Assembly: GCF_004345565.1 (NCBI RefSeq)
Contig: NZ_SLWA01000002.1
Location: 682,001 to 746,000, forward strand
DNA: 64,000 nt
Direction: 5' to 3'
Origin: Flavobacterium circumlabens
GTDB lineage: Bacteria; Bacteroidota; Bacteroidia; Flavobacteriales; Flavobacteriaceae
Below the pieces are notes generated by a model. That model saw only the letters and a list, made by a program, of their open reading frames with translations, was not told the DNA's origin and did not search any database. How positions within the stretch are numbered: position 1 is the first letter of the stretch; the number at the start of each line of letters is the position of its first letter. Below, in pieces: positions 22,534 through 31,801 of the stretch. A program made the translations under genes and the position numbers.

Positions 22534-24813
22534 TTATATTATTTCAGAATTTTCAACAGCCCCTTCAAATTCCGTGTTTCTTGTAAATGTGATTGTGATG
22601 GTGAGCCCATTCTCATTTTCCATGTTAAAAGTGCCGTCAATCTGATCGCTTAAACCAATCATAAGATTCATGCCCAGAGAATTTCTTTCGAGCGTTTCAA
22701 AATGGTCCGGAAGTCCAACTCCGTTATCCTTAACGATAAGCTGATAGTCGTTTTTTTTCATATTTTGAAGCGAAATAAGTACCTCTCCTTTTCTTTCTAA
22801 CGGGAAAGCATATTTAATAGCATTATTGATTGCTTCGTTTATGATTAATCCAAGTGGTACTGCCTGTGCCACATCCAGATATACTTTTTCGGTGTTTAAA
22901 ACAAAATTGATGTTTTGATCGGTATCAAAACATTCTTTCATATAGCTGATCAGTTCATGAATATACCACGACATATCTATATTCGCCAGATTATCCGACT
23001 GATATAATTTTTGATGGATCAGTGACATCGCATGCATTCGGTGCTGGCTGTTTTGTATGGCCAGTAAAGCATCTTCGTTATCCAGATAAGCCGATTGTGT
23101 GTTTAATAAACTAATCACAATCTGAAGGTTATTTTTAACACGATGGTGAATTTCTTTTAAAAGCCATTCTTTTTCAATCAGCATTTTTTTGTTCAGTTCG
23201 TTCTGTTCATTAATCTGTTGTCGCTGAATTTCCAGCTCTTCGTTCTTTTTCTTTTTGGACCTGAAGCTGTTGTATAAAAACGCTAAGAAAAGGATTAAGA
23301 CCAAAACGCTTCCTATAAAAACATAGCGTATAATCTGATCGTTATGAATTTTTATTTCCTGTAATTTTCCCTGCTGTGTGAGCAGTTTAATGTTTTTGTC
23401 TTTTTTTTCTGTTTCAAATTGAAGCTGCAATGCTGCGGACTGTTTCAGTTTTTCCACGTTAAAAAGAGAATCTCTCAGGAGTTGATGTTTCTGCAAATGT
23501 TTTATGGCAGATTCGTATTTTTTGCTGGCATGATCGGATTGAAAAGACAAGAGTTCAACCTGAGAATAAAGAATAAGCTTATTCGATTTTTTAGCAAATT
23601 CCCTGAATTTTTCAATGTAGGCATACGTTTTTTCTACCTGCCCGGATTGTTGTAAATAAATGATAATTCCGGTAAGTTTATAAGCAAGACCGACATTCGA
23701 TTCCTTATAATCTTTTAGTATCTGCTCATAATAAGGCTTAGCTTTATCCAGTTGTTTAAGCATAGAATAGCAGACTACAAATATAAACCGCTGTCTTATT
23801 CTGGTAACCTCATCTTGCGGGGGATAATCCGTGGCAGTTCGTTTAAGCGTGCGCAATGCTTCATGATAATTTTTTTGCTGGCAGTACAATGATGCCAGAT
23901 TGTAACTTATTGTATTAATGTCACTTACGTTTTTATTCTCTAACGCAATATTCAGCGCTTTTTCAAAATTAGAAAAGGCTAAGTCATATTTGAGAAGATC
24001 ATAATAAGCAAGGCCAAGATGATTGTAAATGGTACACAGCTGATAACTGGTATCGTGAGTTTCTTCGGCTGTTTTTTCTGCCATTAATGCATATTGCAAT
24101 GATAGTTGCGTGTTTTGTAAAATCCCGTAATTGTCTGACATTAATGTATAGACACCCTGAAGGGCTTTGAAACCAATAGCTTTATAAATAACAACTGCAT
24201 TTTCTAAATGCACTAATGCTTTTTGATTTTCTTCTATACTTCCGTAATAATCGCCAAGATCTTTTAAAGCATCTGCCTGTTTTTTGTAAGCCTTGCCTTT
24301 TTTATAAAGCGGAATTGCGATTTCAAGATATTTTATTTTTTCTTCCACATCCTCTTTTTCATAACCTTTGTAAGCACAAAGCTCTCTGTAGACATCTGCT
24401 TTTAGAACGGGTAAATTGTTTTTTATCGAATAGGCCAAAGCTTTATTCGTAATAATTTGTGCTTTTTTAGCATCGCCTTTTTCCCTGCAAATTTGTGCGG
24501 ACAACAGAATTGCTTTTCCTTTTCCGAGTTTATAATCTAAGCTGTTGCTTAATTTTTCTGCTTCAAAATTTAAATTATCTGCACTGTCAAGATCTGTTTT
24601 AAACTCTCCCGGTTTGGTAAGATAATAATTGCTCAAAGCCAAAAGGAATTCGACCTTTTGGCTGTTATTTTCAGCGGAAGCAATTTTCTTTTTTAGTTGA
24701 TCGGGATCTTCCTTAGACTGGGCAATTCCGGAAATGCCTGTAAGTACAAACAAGAAGGCTGTAGATAAGCTTCTTATGTGTTTTTTGACAGAAATAAAAG
24801 GGATAAAATTCAT
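22534..24813 (-). CDS. TPR-containing sensor histidine kinase (HisKA_2 type)
   Basis: 759 residues. A signal peptide/first helix (SLSTAFLFVLTGISGIAQS) suggests a periplasmic N-terminal part. It is about 450 residues of tetratricopeptide repeats (e.g. GDYYGSIEENQKALVHLENA, LGLAYYDLLKYDLAFSNFEK). A transmembrane helix follows (YVFIGSVLVLILFLAFLY). Then comes a coiled-coil, and the HisKA_2 dimerisation helix KEIHHRVKNNLQIVISLLNT with the phospho-His. The ATPase has the N-box INEAINNAIKYAF, GVGLPDHF and the final GLTITITF. TPR domains in such kinases bind peptides or proteins. It is the first gene of an operon with its response regulator and a GNAT gene. Confidence 0.93.
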   Translation of the reverse strand: MNFIPFISVKKHIRSLSTAFLFVLTGISGIAQSKEDPDQLKKKIASAENNSQKVEFLLALSNYYLTKPGEFKTDLDSADNLNFEAEKLSNSLDYKLGKGKAILLSAQICREKGDAKKAQIITNKALAYSIKNNLPVLKADVYRELCAYKGYEKEDVEEKIKYLEIAIPLYKKGKAYKKQADALKDLGDYYGSIEENQKALVHLENAVVIYKAIGFKALQGVYTLMSDNYGILQNTQLSLQYALMAEKTAEETHDTSYQLCTIYNHLGLAYYDLLKYDLAFSNFEKALNIALENKNVSDINTISYNLASLYCQQKNYHEALRTLKRTATDYPPQDEVTRIRQRFIFVVCYSMLKQLDKAKPYYEQILKDYKESNVGLAYKLTGIIIYLQQSGQVEKTYAYIEKFREFAKKSNKLILYSQVELLSFQSDHASKKYESAIKHLQKHQLLRDSLFNVEKLKQSAALQLQFETEKKDKNIKLLTQQGKLQEIKIHNDQIIRYVFIGSVLVLILFLAFLYNSFRSKKKKNEELEIQRQQINEQNELNKKMLIEKEWLLKEIHHRVKNNLQIVISLLNTQSAYLDNEDALLAIQNSQHRMHAMSLIHQKLYQSDNLANIDMSWYIHELISYMKECFDTDQNINFVLNTEKVYLDVAQAVPLGLIINEAINNAIKYAFPLERKGEVLISLQNMKKNDYQLIVKDNGVGLPDHFETLERNSLGMNLMIGLSDQIDGTFNMENENGLTITITFTRNTEFEGAVENSEII

Positions 24814-24868
24814 TTTTTAAAGATAATATATTATCAGAAATCCGCAACTCTATATCCGGGTTTGTTTA

Positions 24869-25531
24869 CTATTCGCGGTGGTAGAGGTAACATATAATCA
24901 TGGCTGCTCCGGGCAAAACCAAAGTCCCCAAACCGAAAAACTTTCCTGCAACTGCCCCTAAAAAACAGCCCGTAAGAAAACCGATTATGGTAACCAGCTG
25001 TTTCTTAAAACTGAGCAGTACTTCGGCCTCTTTTAATCCATTTTTCAATAAGTTTCCGAGGTCAAGAGAGGCTTGCGTTACATTTCCGGTCATCATGGTG
25101 GTCGGACCGTGCGTTTCTTTGGCATACAATTTTCCGAAAGCATTCTGCAGTCCCATTGCAAATACGGTTGTCATCGCAATAGTATACATGGCCCATTCGG
25201 AAAAAAAATCAAAGTAACCCAAAACGTAGGTAGCAATACCGCTTAAAACCAATATAATACCTTCCCAAAATAAGATAGTGTAATGATTGATACTTTTTAA
25301 GGCAATTCTTCCTCCCACAATTACAGCCAGAATGAAAACCGGAAAAGTCAGTAGTTTTACCCAAGCGTGCAGGTCTGAGCCTTTGATAATCTGATAGGCA
25401 AAGACAATAAAGTTACCCGTAACATGCGCCGAAAAGATCGAGTCTGCCGCCACAAAAGTTACGGTATCGCAATACCCTGCTATCATGGTGAGCAGCAGGG
25501 TAACATACCAAATATTTTTTTGTATTTCCAT
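24869..25531 (-). CDS. DUF1275 (YoaK) family membrane protein
   Basis: 220 residues with about six transmembrane helices. Family hallmarks are GYCDTVTFVAADSIFSAHVT (substrate-like DxxTF...HxTGN motif) followed by GNFIVFA, and the later GLQNAFGKLYAKETHGPTTM, MTGNVTQASLDLG. Function is unknown; a possible transporter-like fold. It is the last gene of the six-gene operon that starts with the porin gene at 30515, seven bases after dps. Confidence 0.88.
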   Translation of the reverse strand: MEIQKNIWYVTLLLTMIAGYCDTVTFVAADSIFSAHVTGNFIVFAYQIIKGSDLHAWVKLLTFPVFILAVIVGGRIALKSINHYTILFWEGIILVLSGIATYVLGYFDFFSEWAMYTIAMTTVFAMGLQNAFGKLYAKETHGPTTMMTGNVTQASLDLGNLLKNGLKEAEVLLSFKKQLVTIIGFLTGCFLGAVAGKFFGLGTLVLPGAAMIICYLYHRE

Positions 25532-25538
25532 AATTTGT

Positions 25539-26012
25539 TTATTTGAGGTGGGCGCGAAGCATCCAGGCCATTTTTTCGTGATTTTCTAAAAGACCCGTGA
25601 TATAATCACTGGTTCCGGCATCGTGCAATTCTGCAGCAAAATTGTTGATGTTCTCGCGTAAGTGAATTAAAATGCTTTCGTGATCGGCCAATAATTCTTT
25701 GATATATCCGGTACTGTCATTTTTCTCTCTGGATTCTTCGGTAAGATGAGTCAATGCCAGATATTCTTTAAGGGTTCCGGGAGCGTAATGGCCTAAAGTT
25801 CTGATTCGTTCTGCAACGGTATCTACAATTTCGTCAAGCGCTTCGTATTGCTGTTCGAAGAAAAGGTGTTTGTTGTAAAAGTCAGGACCTTCAACATTCC
25901 AGTGTGCTTTTTTTGTTTTTGTATAAAGTACAAATTCGTCTGCAAGAACTTTGGTTAATACCTCTGCTACTTTGGAGATGCTTTCTTGTTTAATTCCGAT
26001 GTTGGCTTTCAT
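25539..26012 (-). CDS. dps: Dps family DNA-binding ferritin
   Basis: 157 residues, the usual Dps length. The ferroxidase signature is intact: AHWNVEGPDFYNKHLFFEQQ (His, Asp, Glu at the dimer interface) followed by YEALDEIVDTVAERIRTLGHYAPGTL. Dps binds DNA, oxidises ferrous iron with peroxide and stores it as a mineral, so it protects against hydroxyl radicals. It is the fifth gene of an operon with DoxX, an amidohydrolase and a porin; one base separates it from doxX. Confidence 0.95.
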   Translation of the reverse strand: MKANIGIKQESISKVAEVLTKVLADEFVLYTKTKKAHWNVEGPDFYNKHLFFEQQYEALDEIVDTVAERIRTLGHYAPGTLKEYLALTHLTEESREKNDSTGYIKELLADHESILIHLRENINNFAAELHDAGTSDYITGLLENHEKMAWMLRAHLK

Positions 26013-26013
26013 T

Positions 26014-26442
26014 TTAAAGAAGGTTTAATAAATAATAATCAAGTGAATATTTTCCGGCACCAAGTGCCAAAATTAATAATAGGGACAGGGTGTACATATA
26101 AGGAACATCACGTACTTCGAGTGAATCTTTTCTGTGCACCACAAAATAACCTACGGCTGTAACCCCAATGGTTGGCAATACGGCAAATCTTGTACCGATG
26201 CCCAGAATAATAAGAAACGGCACTACCGTATCGGAGAAAGTGGCCACCAATGCGTTTAACTTTTGAGGTAAATGCAACGGATTTGGAACCTGTTCTCTTT
26301 GTCCGTTTTCAACCCTGAATTTTTTCATTCCGTGTACCCTGAAAAGTTCAACAGCCAGTAAAACCCTAAAAATTAAAAGTGCTGCATTATTGAATGTTGT
26401 TCCTAAATCGGAATACAGGATTTGTTTTATAATTTCGATCAT
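26014..26442 (-). CDS. DoxX family membrane protein
   Basis: 142 residues from the ATG at 26442 (an in-frame upstream start at 26490 overlaps the preceding gene's end and is less likely). Four transmembrane helices, with the DoxX signature LLIFRVLLAVELFRVHGMKKF near the N-terminus and ATFSDTVVPFLIILGIGTRFAVLPT later. DoxX proteins are linked to thiol/redox membrane complexes in other bacteria. It lies 11 bases after the amidohydrolase and one base before dps. Confidence 0.88.
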   Translation of the reverse strand: MIEIIKQILYSDLGTTFNNAALLIFRVLLAVELFRVHGMKKFRVENGQREQVPNPLHLPQKLNALVATFSDTVVPFLIILGIGTRFAVLPTIGVTAVGYFVVHRKDSLEVRDVPYMYTLSLLLILALGAGKYSLDYYLLNLL

Positions 26443-26453
26443 ATCTTTACAAT

Positions 26454-28340
26454 TTAAAAGGCAAAACAGGAACAGCCCAGGGCGCCCCAAAATGCGTTAT
26501 AGTTATTAACCGGAACATTGCTCATTCGGGCAACATCGTGACTGTGAGCGTGAACATCGCAGCTTCCGCTGCAACTGTGTATCTGAGAAGTCAGACTTGG
26601 TTTTGCAGTTGCTTTTGAATTCTTTTCGATAGCGCTCTGCAAATTGCTTCTGGTTGGATATCCGTTGTAAATATTGGTAGGCGACCAGTCCGGCAGAATC
26701 GGAATATGTGGTGGTGAAAACGAAGAGAAATCTCCGTTGGCATACACAATTTTTCCATCGACAATGGTCAGATCAGCTTCAATTTTTTTAATGTCTTCAT
26801 CGTCGATATTAAAATAATCACGGTCTAAAACCACCAAATCTGCAAACATTCCGGTTCTGATATCTCCTTTTTTGGCTTGTTCCTGAGAGAACCAGGCACT
26901 TCCTCTGGTGTACAATTCCAAAGCAGTTTCCCTGCTTAACCGACTTTCATTATACAATTGCAAACCTCCAACCGTTTTTCCGACCGTCATCCAGTACATA
27001 GAAACCCACGGATTGTAACTGCTTACTCGTGTCGCATCAGAACCTCCGCCAACAGGTACTTCCATTTCAAGCATTTTCTTGATCGGCGGCGTGTTTTAGG
27101 CTGCTTTTGCGCCGTAGCGGTCTGTGAAATATTCGCCCTGATACGCCATTCTGCTTTGTACGGCGATACCGCCGCCCAGATTTTTGACACGTTCGATATT
27201 TCTTTCGTCAATCGTTTCGGCATGATCAAATATCCACGGTAATCCGTTAAACGGAATTTCCTGATTGATTTTTTCGAAGACATTTAAAAATCTGGTGATA
27301 CTTTCGTTGTAAGTCGCGTGAAGTCGGAACGGCCAGCGATTTTCAACCAAAAGGCGCACTACTTTTTCGAGTTCCGCTTCCATATTTTCAGGAAGATCCG
27401 GTCTTGGCTGCAGGAAATCTTCAAAATCGGCAGCTGAGAAAACCAACATTTCACCGGCACCATTATGACGGTACATATCGTCTCCCTGATGTAATTTTAC
27501 GGTATCGATCCAGTCTTCGAAATCTTCAAATTCGTGTTTTGGTTTTTGTGTGAAAAGATTATAGGCAATTCTAACGGTAAGCTGTTTCTTTTCATTCAAT
27601 TCATTCACTACTTTGTAATCGTCCGGAAAATTCTGAAATCCGCCGCCTGCATCAATAACACTGGTGATTCCGAAACGGTTCAGTTCTTTCATGAAATGAC
27701 GTGTCGAATTAATCTGATGTTCATAAGAAAGTGTAGGACCTTTTGCCAAAGTCGAATACAAAATCATGGCATTTGGAGTCGCAATAATAAGTCCGGTTGG
27801 TTCACCATTCGAATCGCGTTCAATTTGCCCTCCGGGAGGAGCGGGCGTATTTTTAGTATAACCCACTGCTCTTAACGCCGCTCTGTTCATAATCGCCCTG
27901 TCGTACAAATGCAGAATAAAAACCGGAGTTTCGGGAGCAATCGCATTGATTTCTTCTAAAGTAGGCATTCTTCGTTCCGCAAATTGAAATTCAGACCAGC
28001 CGCCAACCACACGAACCCATTGCGGGTTTGGCGTTCGGTCTACCTGTTCTTTCAACATTCTGAGGGCATCTGCAAGAGAAGGGACACCATCCCAGCGTAA
28101 TTCTAAATTATAGTTTAGGCCGCCACGGATCAAATGAATGTGTGAATCGTTAATTCCCGGAACCACTCTTCTGTTCTGAAGATCGATTATTTTGGTTTCT
28201 TCAGCTGCAAATTCCATTACATTGCTGTCATTTCCCACTGCAATAAACTTCCCGTCTTTGATGGCTACTGCCGTAACATTTGGAGTTTCGGCGTTGAAAC
28301 TATGAATTTTGCCGTTGAATAAAATTAGATCTGCTTTCAT
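26454..28340 (-). pseudogene. YtcJ-like amidohydrolase (amidohydrolase_3) interrupted by an in-frame stop
   Basis: Full length would be 628 codons from ATG 28340. The N-terminal 414 residues include the metal-binding HxH (INDSHIHLIRGG), the sequence GGQIERDSNGEPTGLI, and DHAETIDERNIERVK. A TAA at 27096-27098 then ends the frame. The next codons in the same frame read NTPPIKKMLEMEVPVGGGSD and continue for about 213 residues (GGSDATRVSSYNPW, RTGMFADLVVLDRD) to the family's usual end. So this is one nonsense change within a conserved loop, not a frameshift. An AAA or CAA codon would be restored by one base. The C-terminal extension with a CSGSCDVHAHSHD metal-like motif is complete. An ATG at 27074 could start the second half. 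It sits in the middle of a six-gene operon. Confidence 0.85.
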
Positions 28341-28347
28341 AGTTCCG

Positions 28348-29109
28348 TTATTTAGAGTTAAGCGTCGCAATGGCTTCTTTAATTCCTTCTCCTGCAACCG
28401 TATAAAATGCCGGTCCCGCAAGCAAAGTGATTTTACTTAAAGGCTTGTGATCGGATAATTTTTTATCTTTCAGATAGGTTTGTGTTCTGTAGGCTTCAAA
28501 TGAACCTAAAACTACATTTGTTGCCACTAAAGCGGTTGGAGAATCGATTCCGGCATCTTTGATATCGCTTGCAAAGGAGTAATCGCTTACCCCCAGGCGT
28601 AATGCTTCGCGCATCGCAACACTTCCCACACTGATCATTAAGTCCGGTGTGAATTTAGTGCGGTCACCCAGACCGATAAGCAATAATTTTTTGGCAGCCA
28701 AAGTTCCTTTTGGAGGCGTGATCAATAAAGTCTCCAATGAATGTCCTGTAAATTTGCCGCTTTTGCGTAATTCGGTAATAATCCCTTTTAAGGCATCATC
28801 TAAATGTACCATTCCGTTTAGGTTCGCAGGAAGGGCAGGAGGGTTGAAGATGTCCCCTTCTGTATATTCAAAAACACAGGCCACCTGTAGTTCTGCTTCA
28901 GCAGAAGAAGGGCCCTGAACCAGTCCGTTTATGGCAACATTGTCTACTTTTCCCCAGGTAATAGTCGTTCCAAGCGCAGCCATTTTGGTTTCAGGAGCAG
29001 TTTGGGCGAAAGTTATATTGGTGAATGAACCGGCAAATAAAAATGTGATCAAAAGAAACAGAGAAAAATATCTAAGTCTGCAGTTGTTGAAAATTGCTAT
29101 GTTTTTCAT
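28348..29109 (-). CDS. Exported M17 peptidase N-terminal-domain protein (no catalytic domain)
   Basis: 253 residues with a signal peptide (YFSLFLLITFLFAGSFTNITFAQ). The mature part matches the macro-like N-terminal domain of leucyl aminopeptidases (M17): VQGPSSAEAELQVACVFEYT, then GTLAAKKLLLIGLGDRTKFTP. It ends before the C-terminal zinc-peptidase domain (no NTDAEGRL motif). A stand-alone, exported M17_N domain is therefore likely a binding protein rather than an aminopeptidase. It is 17 bases downstream of the porin gene and seven bases upstream of the amidohydrolase gene. Confidence 0.75.
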   Translation of the reverse strand: MKNIAIFNNCRLRYFSLFLLITFLFAGSFTNITFAQTAPETKMAALGTTITWGKVDNVAINGLVQGPSSAEAELQVACVFEYTEGDIFNPPALPANLNGMVHLDDALKGIITELRKSGKFTGHSLETLLITPPKGTLAAKKLLLIGLGDRTKFTPDLMISVGSVAMREALRLGVSDYSFASDIKDAGIDSPTALVATNVVLGSFEAYRTQTYLKDKKLSDHKPLSKITLLAGPAFYTVAGEGIKEAIATLNSK

Positions 29110-29126
29110 AGTTATAAATTTAGTTG

Positions 29127-30515
29127 TTAAAATTTAAATCCGAGTCTGGCGTTAAAAAACACACCGTCTTTGGAATTTGGAATTATGTCATCGATAAAAG
29201 CCCCGGTTTTAAAATACTGAATCCCGCTGACCACCGAAATATATTTGTTGACGCTATACGAAAAATTGGCAAGATAAGCGGTCCCGATATAACGTTCTGC
29301 CGAAGCACTTCCGGGAAGGTTTAAAGTACCGCTTGGCCTGTAAACACCGTCCTGCAGTGAATATCTCCAGTTAAAAACCACATCGACCTGCATCTTTAGC
29401 TGTGGCAGTAAATCTATAGTAGCGTAGGGATGAATATCGATCAGGTTTACCGGACCCACCTGCGGACTAAAACCAAAATAACCTCCTTTTGGATACAACG
29501 GATTGAACGTTTGCAGGTTGCCATTGCCTTTATTTCGATCTCCGGAGATATAGTCGTTTCGAAGATTGATCGTGGGTTTGAATTTTAAGTTTTCGAAAGA
29601 ATAACCTACATCAACCGATCCTGTCCAGGCGTTGATATTTCCGGAACCAAAACTCCCAAATTGATACGCAGCTTCGAGATTATAAATAAAACCACCGCCG
29701 TATTTCCAGAATCGGGAGCCTACAGTATGTCGTTTTTCGCACGCCATTCCTTCTTCAAACAGCGATTCTTTTCTTTGGATTCCGAGATAATAAAGATCCA
29801 GATTTCCAGCTTTCGGGAATATTATTTTCGAATAAGCGCCCCAAAGATTCAATTGTTTCGACATTTTATTGTCAAAAACTCCGGTGTTTATGGTATCGAC
29901 CATCATGGCAAATCCGTCAATTGAGAATCGGGCAGAAGAATACATTATTTTTCCTCCTGTAAAGTAAAGCCTGGCATTTGGTCCTTCTCTTACCGAAATC
30001 AATCTTCCGGAACCATAATCAAGTTCTTGTCTTCCGGTACGAATGATTAGTTTTTGATCTTCTTTCTGCCATACACTGACATCCAGAAAAAGATTCTGTA
30101 CATTCAGCTGATCTTCGTCAATACCACGCGGACCGTTGCTTCTTCCGTCCTGCAAGGCACTTCTTAATTGGGCAAATACTCTGAAGGTTTTTCCTAAATG
30201 AATATCGGCATGAAGATCGTAGCGCTGCAATAAGAAGTTGTTGTGACCAATATGGAGTCTTCCCCAGTCTTCATTGTTGAAATCAACGTATTCATATCGG
30301 GCTTCCCCTCCAAGAGAGAGATAAAAATCCTTCTCTTTGTTCAGGGGAATAAATTTTAAATTCTCATAAAAATTTCTGCCTGAATCTTTTAGGAATTCGT
30401 AGTTTTCGTCATAGCGCAAAAGTTTAAAATTTTGTGCCGATGCCATGCTTCCAATCAATAGAAAAGACAGCATAATTGCCCTGATGTTTTGCGATATGGA
30501 TTTTATTGAAGTCAA
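29127..30515 (-). CDS. Outer-membrane porin, alginate-export-domain family
   Basis: About 462 residues with an N-terminal signal peptide ending GSMASAQ. The first codon here is TTG (30515); an in-frame ATG at 30473 would leave a short, uncharged signal peptide, so I favour the TTG with moderate certainty. The mature protein is rich in alternating beta strands (SLGGEARYEYVDF, RVFAQLRSALQDGR, IIRTGRQELDYGSGRLISVR) and ends in Phe (ARLGFKF), as outer-membrane barrels do. The block GxRQEL..G.GRLIS matches alginate-export porins. The substrate is not necessarily alginate. It is the first gene of a six-gene operon. Confidence 0.85.
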   Translation of the reverse strand: MTSIKSISQNIRAIMLSFLLIGSMASAQNFKLLRYDENYEFLKDSGRNFYENLKFIPLNKEKDFYLSLGGEARYEYVDFNNEDWGRLHIGHNNFLLQRYDLHADIHLGKTFRVFAQLRSALQDGRSNGPRGIDEDQLNVQNLFLDVSVWQKEDQKLIIRTGRQELDYGSGRLISVREGPNARLYFTGGKIMYSSARFSIDGFAMMVDTINTGVFDNKMSKQLNLWGAYSKIIFPKAGNLDLYYLGIQRKESLFEEGMACEKRHTVGSRFWKYGGGFIYNLEAAYQFGSFGSGNINAWTGSVDVGYSFENLKFKPTINLRNDYISGDRNKGNGNLQTFNPLYPKGGYFGFSPQVGPVNLIDIHPYATIDLLPQLKMQVDVVFNWRYSLQDGVYRPSGTLNLPGSASAERYIGTAYLANFSYSVNKYISVVSGIQYFKTGAFIDDIIPNSKDGVFFNARLGFKF

Positions 30516-30517
30516 AA

Positions 30518-30632
30518 TAGTTTTCAGTTTACAGTTTACGGTTTACAGTTTATAGTTTATAGTTTTCAGTCTGCAGTTCACTAATACTGTTTATTGTAAA
30601 CTGCGACAGCGACTGCGACTGAAAACTGTTCA
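30518..30632. repeat. Dispersed repeat of ACTGTAAACTGCGACTGAAA type
   Basis: The gap between the porin and isochorismatase genes is filled with TTTACAGTTT/AACTGTAAAC-type words in both orientations (e.g. TAAACTGCGACAGCGACTGC, GACTGAAAACTG). It shares words with the repeat at 15964-16045. It also separates the two minus-strand transcripts. Confidence 0.7.
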
Positions 30633-30641
30633 CTTTTAAAA

Positions 30642-31274
30642 TTAATGTTTCAGCATGTTGTGGGCATAATGGATTCCTAAACCGTAAGAACCACCGTACT
30701 TTTTCATTAGGTTCGTTACCGGAGCATACGTTTCCTCACGTGCCCAGTCTCTTTGAAGTTCTAACAGATATTGTATAGAAGTTATAGGTTGTGCACCTGC
30801 CTGAATCATTCTCTGAACCGCACGTTCGTGGGCTTCTTTGCTTACATCACCGCATGCATCTGTAATTACATATACTTCGTACCCTTCTTCAATAGCAGAC
30901 AGGGCTGGCCCGACGATACAAACTCCTGTCCATAATCCTGCCAGTACTAATTTCTTTTTATTCTTACCGGTTATTGCTTTATAGGCATTTTCATCTTCCC
31001 AGGTATTCATAGTGGTACGGTCAATATATCCTGAAGTTGCAATTGGATAAAATTCTTCTACTTCCGGAAAAACAGGACCGGAAAAGCTTTCTTCTGCTAC
31101 TGTTGTAACCACTGTTGGTACATTGAAGATTTTTGATGCGCCGGAAATAATGGCAACGTTCGTACGTAATTCGCTTAACGGAATATTCGTTGTAGCAAAA
31201 GCCATTTGCCCTTCGAAGTCAATTAGTACTAAAGCGTGATTGTCGGGTGACAATAAGTTAACTGATGGTTTCAT
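30642..31274 (-). CDS. Isochorismatase-family cysteine hydrolase (YcaC-like)
   Basis: 210 residues. Asp19 (NHALVLIDFEGQ) and Cys119 (GLWTGVCIVGPA) are the catalytic Asp and nucleophilic Cys of this superfamily. The middle Lys is less evident. The C-terminal YGLGIHYAHNMLKH and the block IVTDACGDVSKEAHERAV match the YcaC-like subgroup, whose substrate is unknown. It lies in the run of minus-strand hydrolases and has palindromic site 2 about 110 bp upstream of the start. Confidence 0.88.
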   Translation of the reverse strand: MKPSVNLLSPDNHALVLIDFEGQMAFATTNIPLSELRTNVAIISGASKIFNVPTVVTTVAEESFSGPVFPEVEEFYPIATSGYIDRTTMNTWEDENAYKAITGKNKKKLVLAGLWTGVCIVGPALSAIEEGYEVYVITDACGDVSKEAHERAVQRMIQAGAQPITSIQYLLELQRDWAREETYAPVTNLMKKYGGSYGLGIHYAHNMLKH

Positions 31275-31381
31275 AATTTTTTTAGATTTATAATTTATAT
31301 GATGTTAGTTATTCTAATAAAATGCCAAACTTTTAGTTTGTTGTTAATTAAGTGTTTATGACTTAAGATGAGATTTATCTC

Positions 31382-31397
31382 TTACGATATGTCGTAA
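31382..31397. promoter_or_regulatory. Palindromic operator, site 2 (one mismatch)
   Basis: TTACGATATGTCGTAA is a 16-bp palindrome with one mismatch and matches TTACGATATATCGTAA at 33997-34012. It lies about 110 bp upstream of the isochorismatase-like gene start. Confidence 0.6.
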
Positions 31398-31425
31398 ATT
31401 CATTATTGCTTTCCTGAATTTATGA

Positions 31426-31743
31426 TTAGTGTGTCGAAAGTTTTCGGATCATTTCAGCCGAAACAGCGTCGGCATAGATTCCAAAAGCACTTGTTAAAAC
31501 ACCTTTTATATTATAGATATCGGAAATGATTCCGTAAACAATATCTTCATCTCCGGGATCCGTATCTCCTTCAAAACGAAACAGATATTCAATTTTGAAT
31601 TCTTCCGGTGACATGGTCTGTGTGTTATTGTTGTACCGGATACAGTTTTCGTCAAGATTAAAGTTTTCGGTAAAACCTTCCTGATTCAGCCATTGTAAAG
31701 CTTCTGTTACGGTATCAAATGACGGTTGTTGAAATGAATTCAT
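31426..31743 (-). CDS. Small conserved protein, unknown (often labelled phosphoribosylpyrophosphate synthetase)
   Basis: 105 residues, no signal peptide. The pattern EALQWLNQEGFTENFNLDEN, then MSPEEFKIEYLFRFEGDTDP, GDEDIVYGI and GVLTSAFGIYADAVSAEMIR matches a Bacteroidota family that databases label phosphoribosylpyrophosphate synthetase. It lacks the PRPP-binding and ATP motifs of that enzyme, so the label is almost certainly transferred in error. Function unknown. It is 58 bases upstream (in transcript order, after) the lipoprotein hydrolase and precedes the isochorismatase gene. Confidence 0.7.
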   Translation of the reverse strand: MNSFQQPSFDTVTEALQWLNQEGFTENFNLDENCIRYNNNTQTMSPEEFKIEYLFRFEGDTDPGDEDIVYGIISDIYNIKGVLTSAFGIYADAVSAEMIRKLSTH

Positions 31744-31801
31744 AATTTGAAAGATTACACGGCCTGTAAAAGATTATTTGTTACAGGCGGTTTAGATTGA
31801 T

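Noticed and set aside
24900..25217. 105-codon plus-strand ORF
   Set aside because: It is antisense to the DUF1275 gene, which has clear family motifs on the other strand.
27072..27098. Frameshift in the amidohydrolase
   Set aside because: The two halves are in the same frame; the break is a single stop codon, not an indel.
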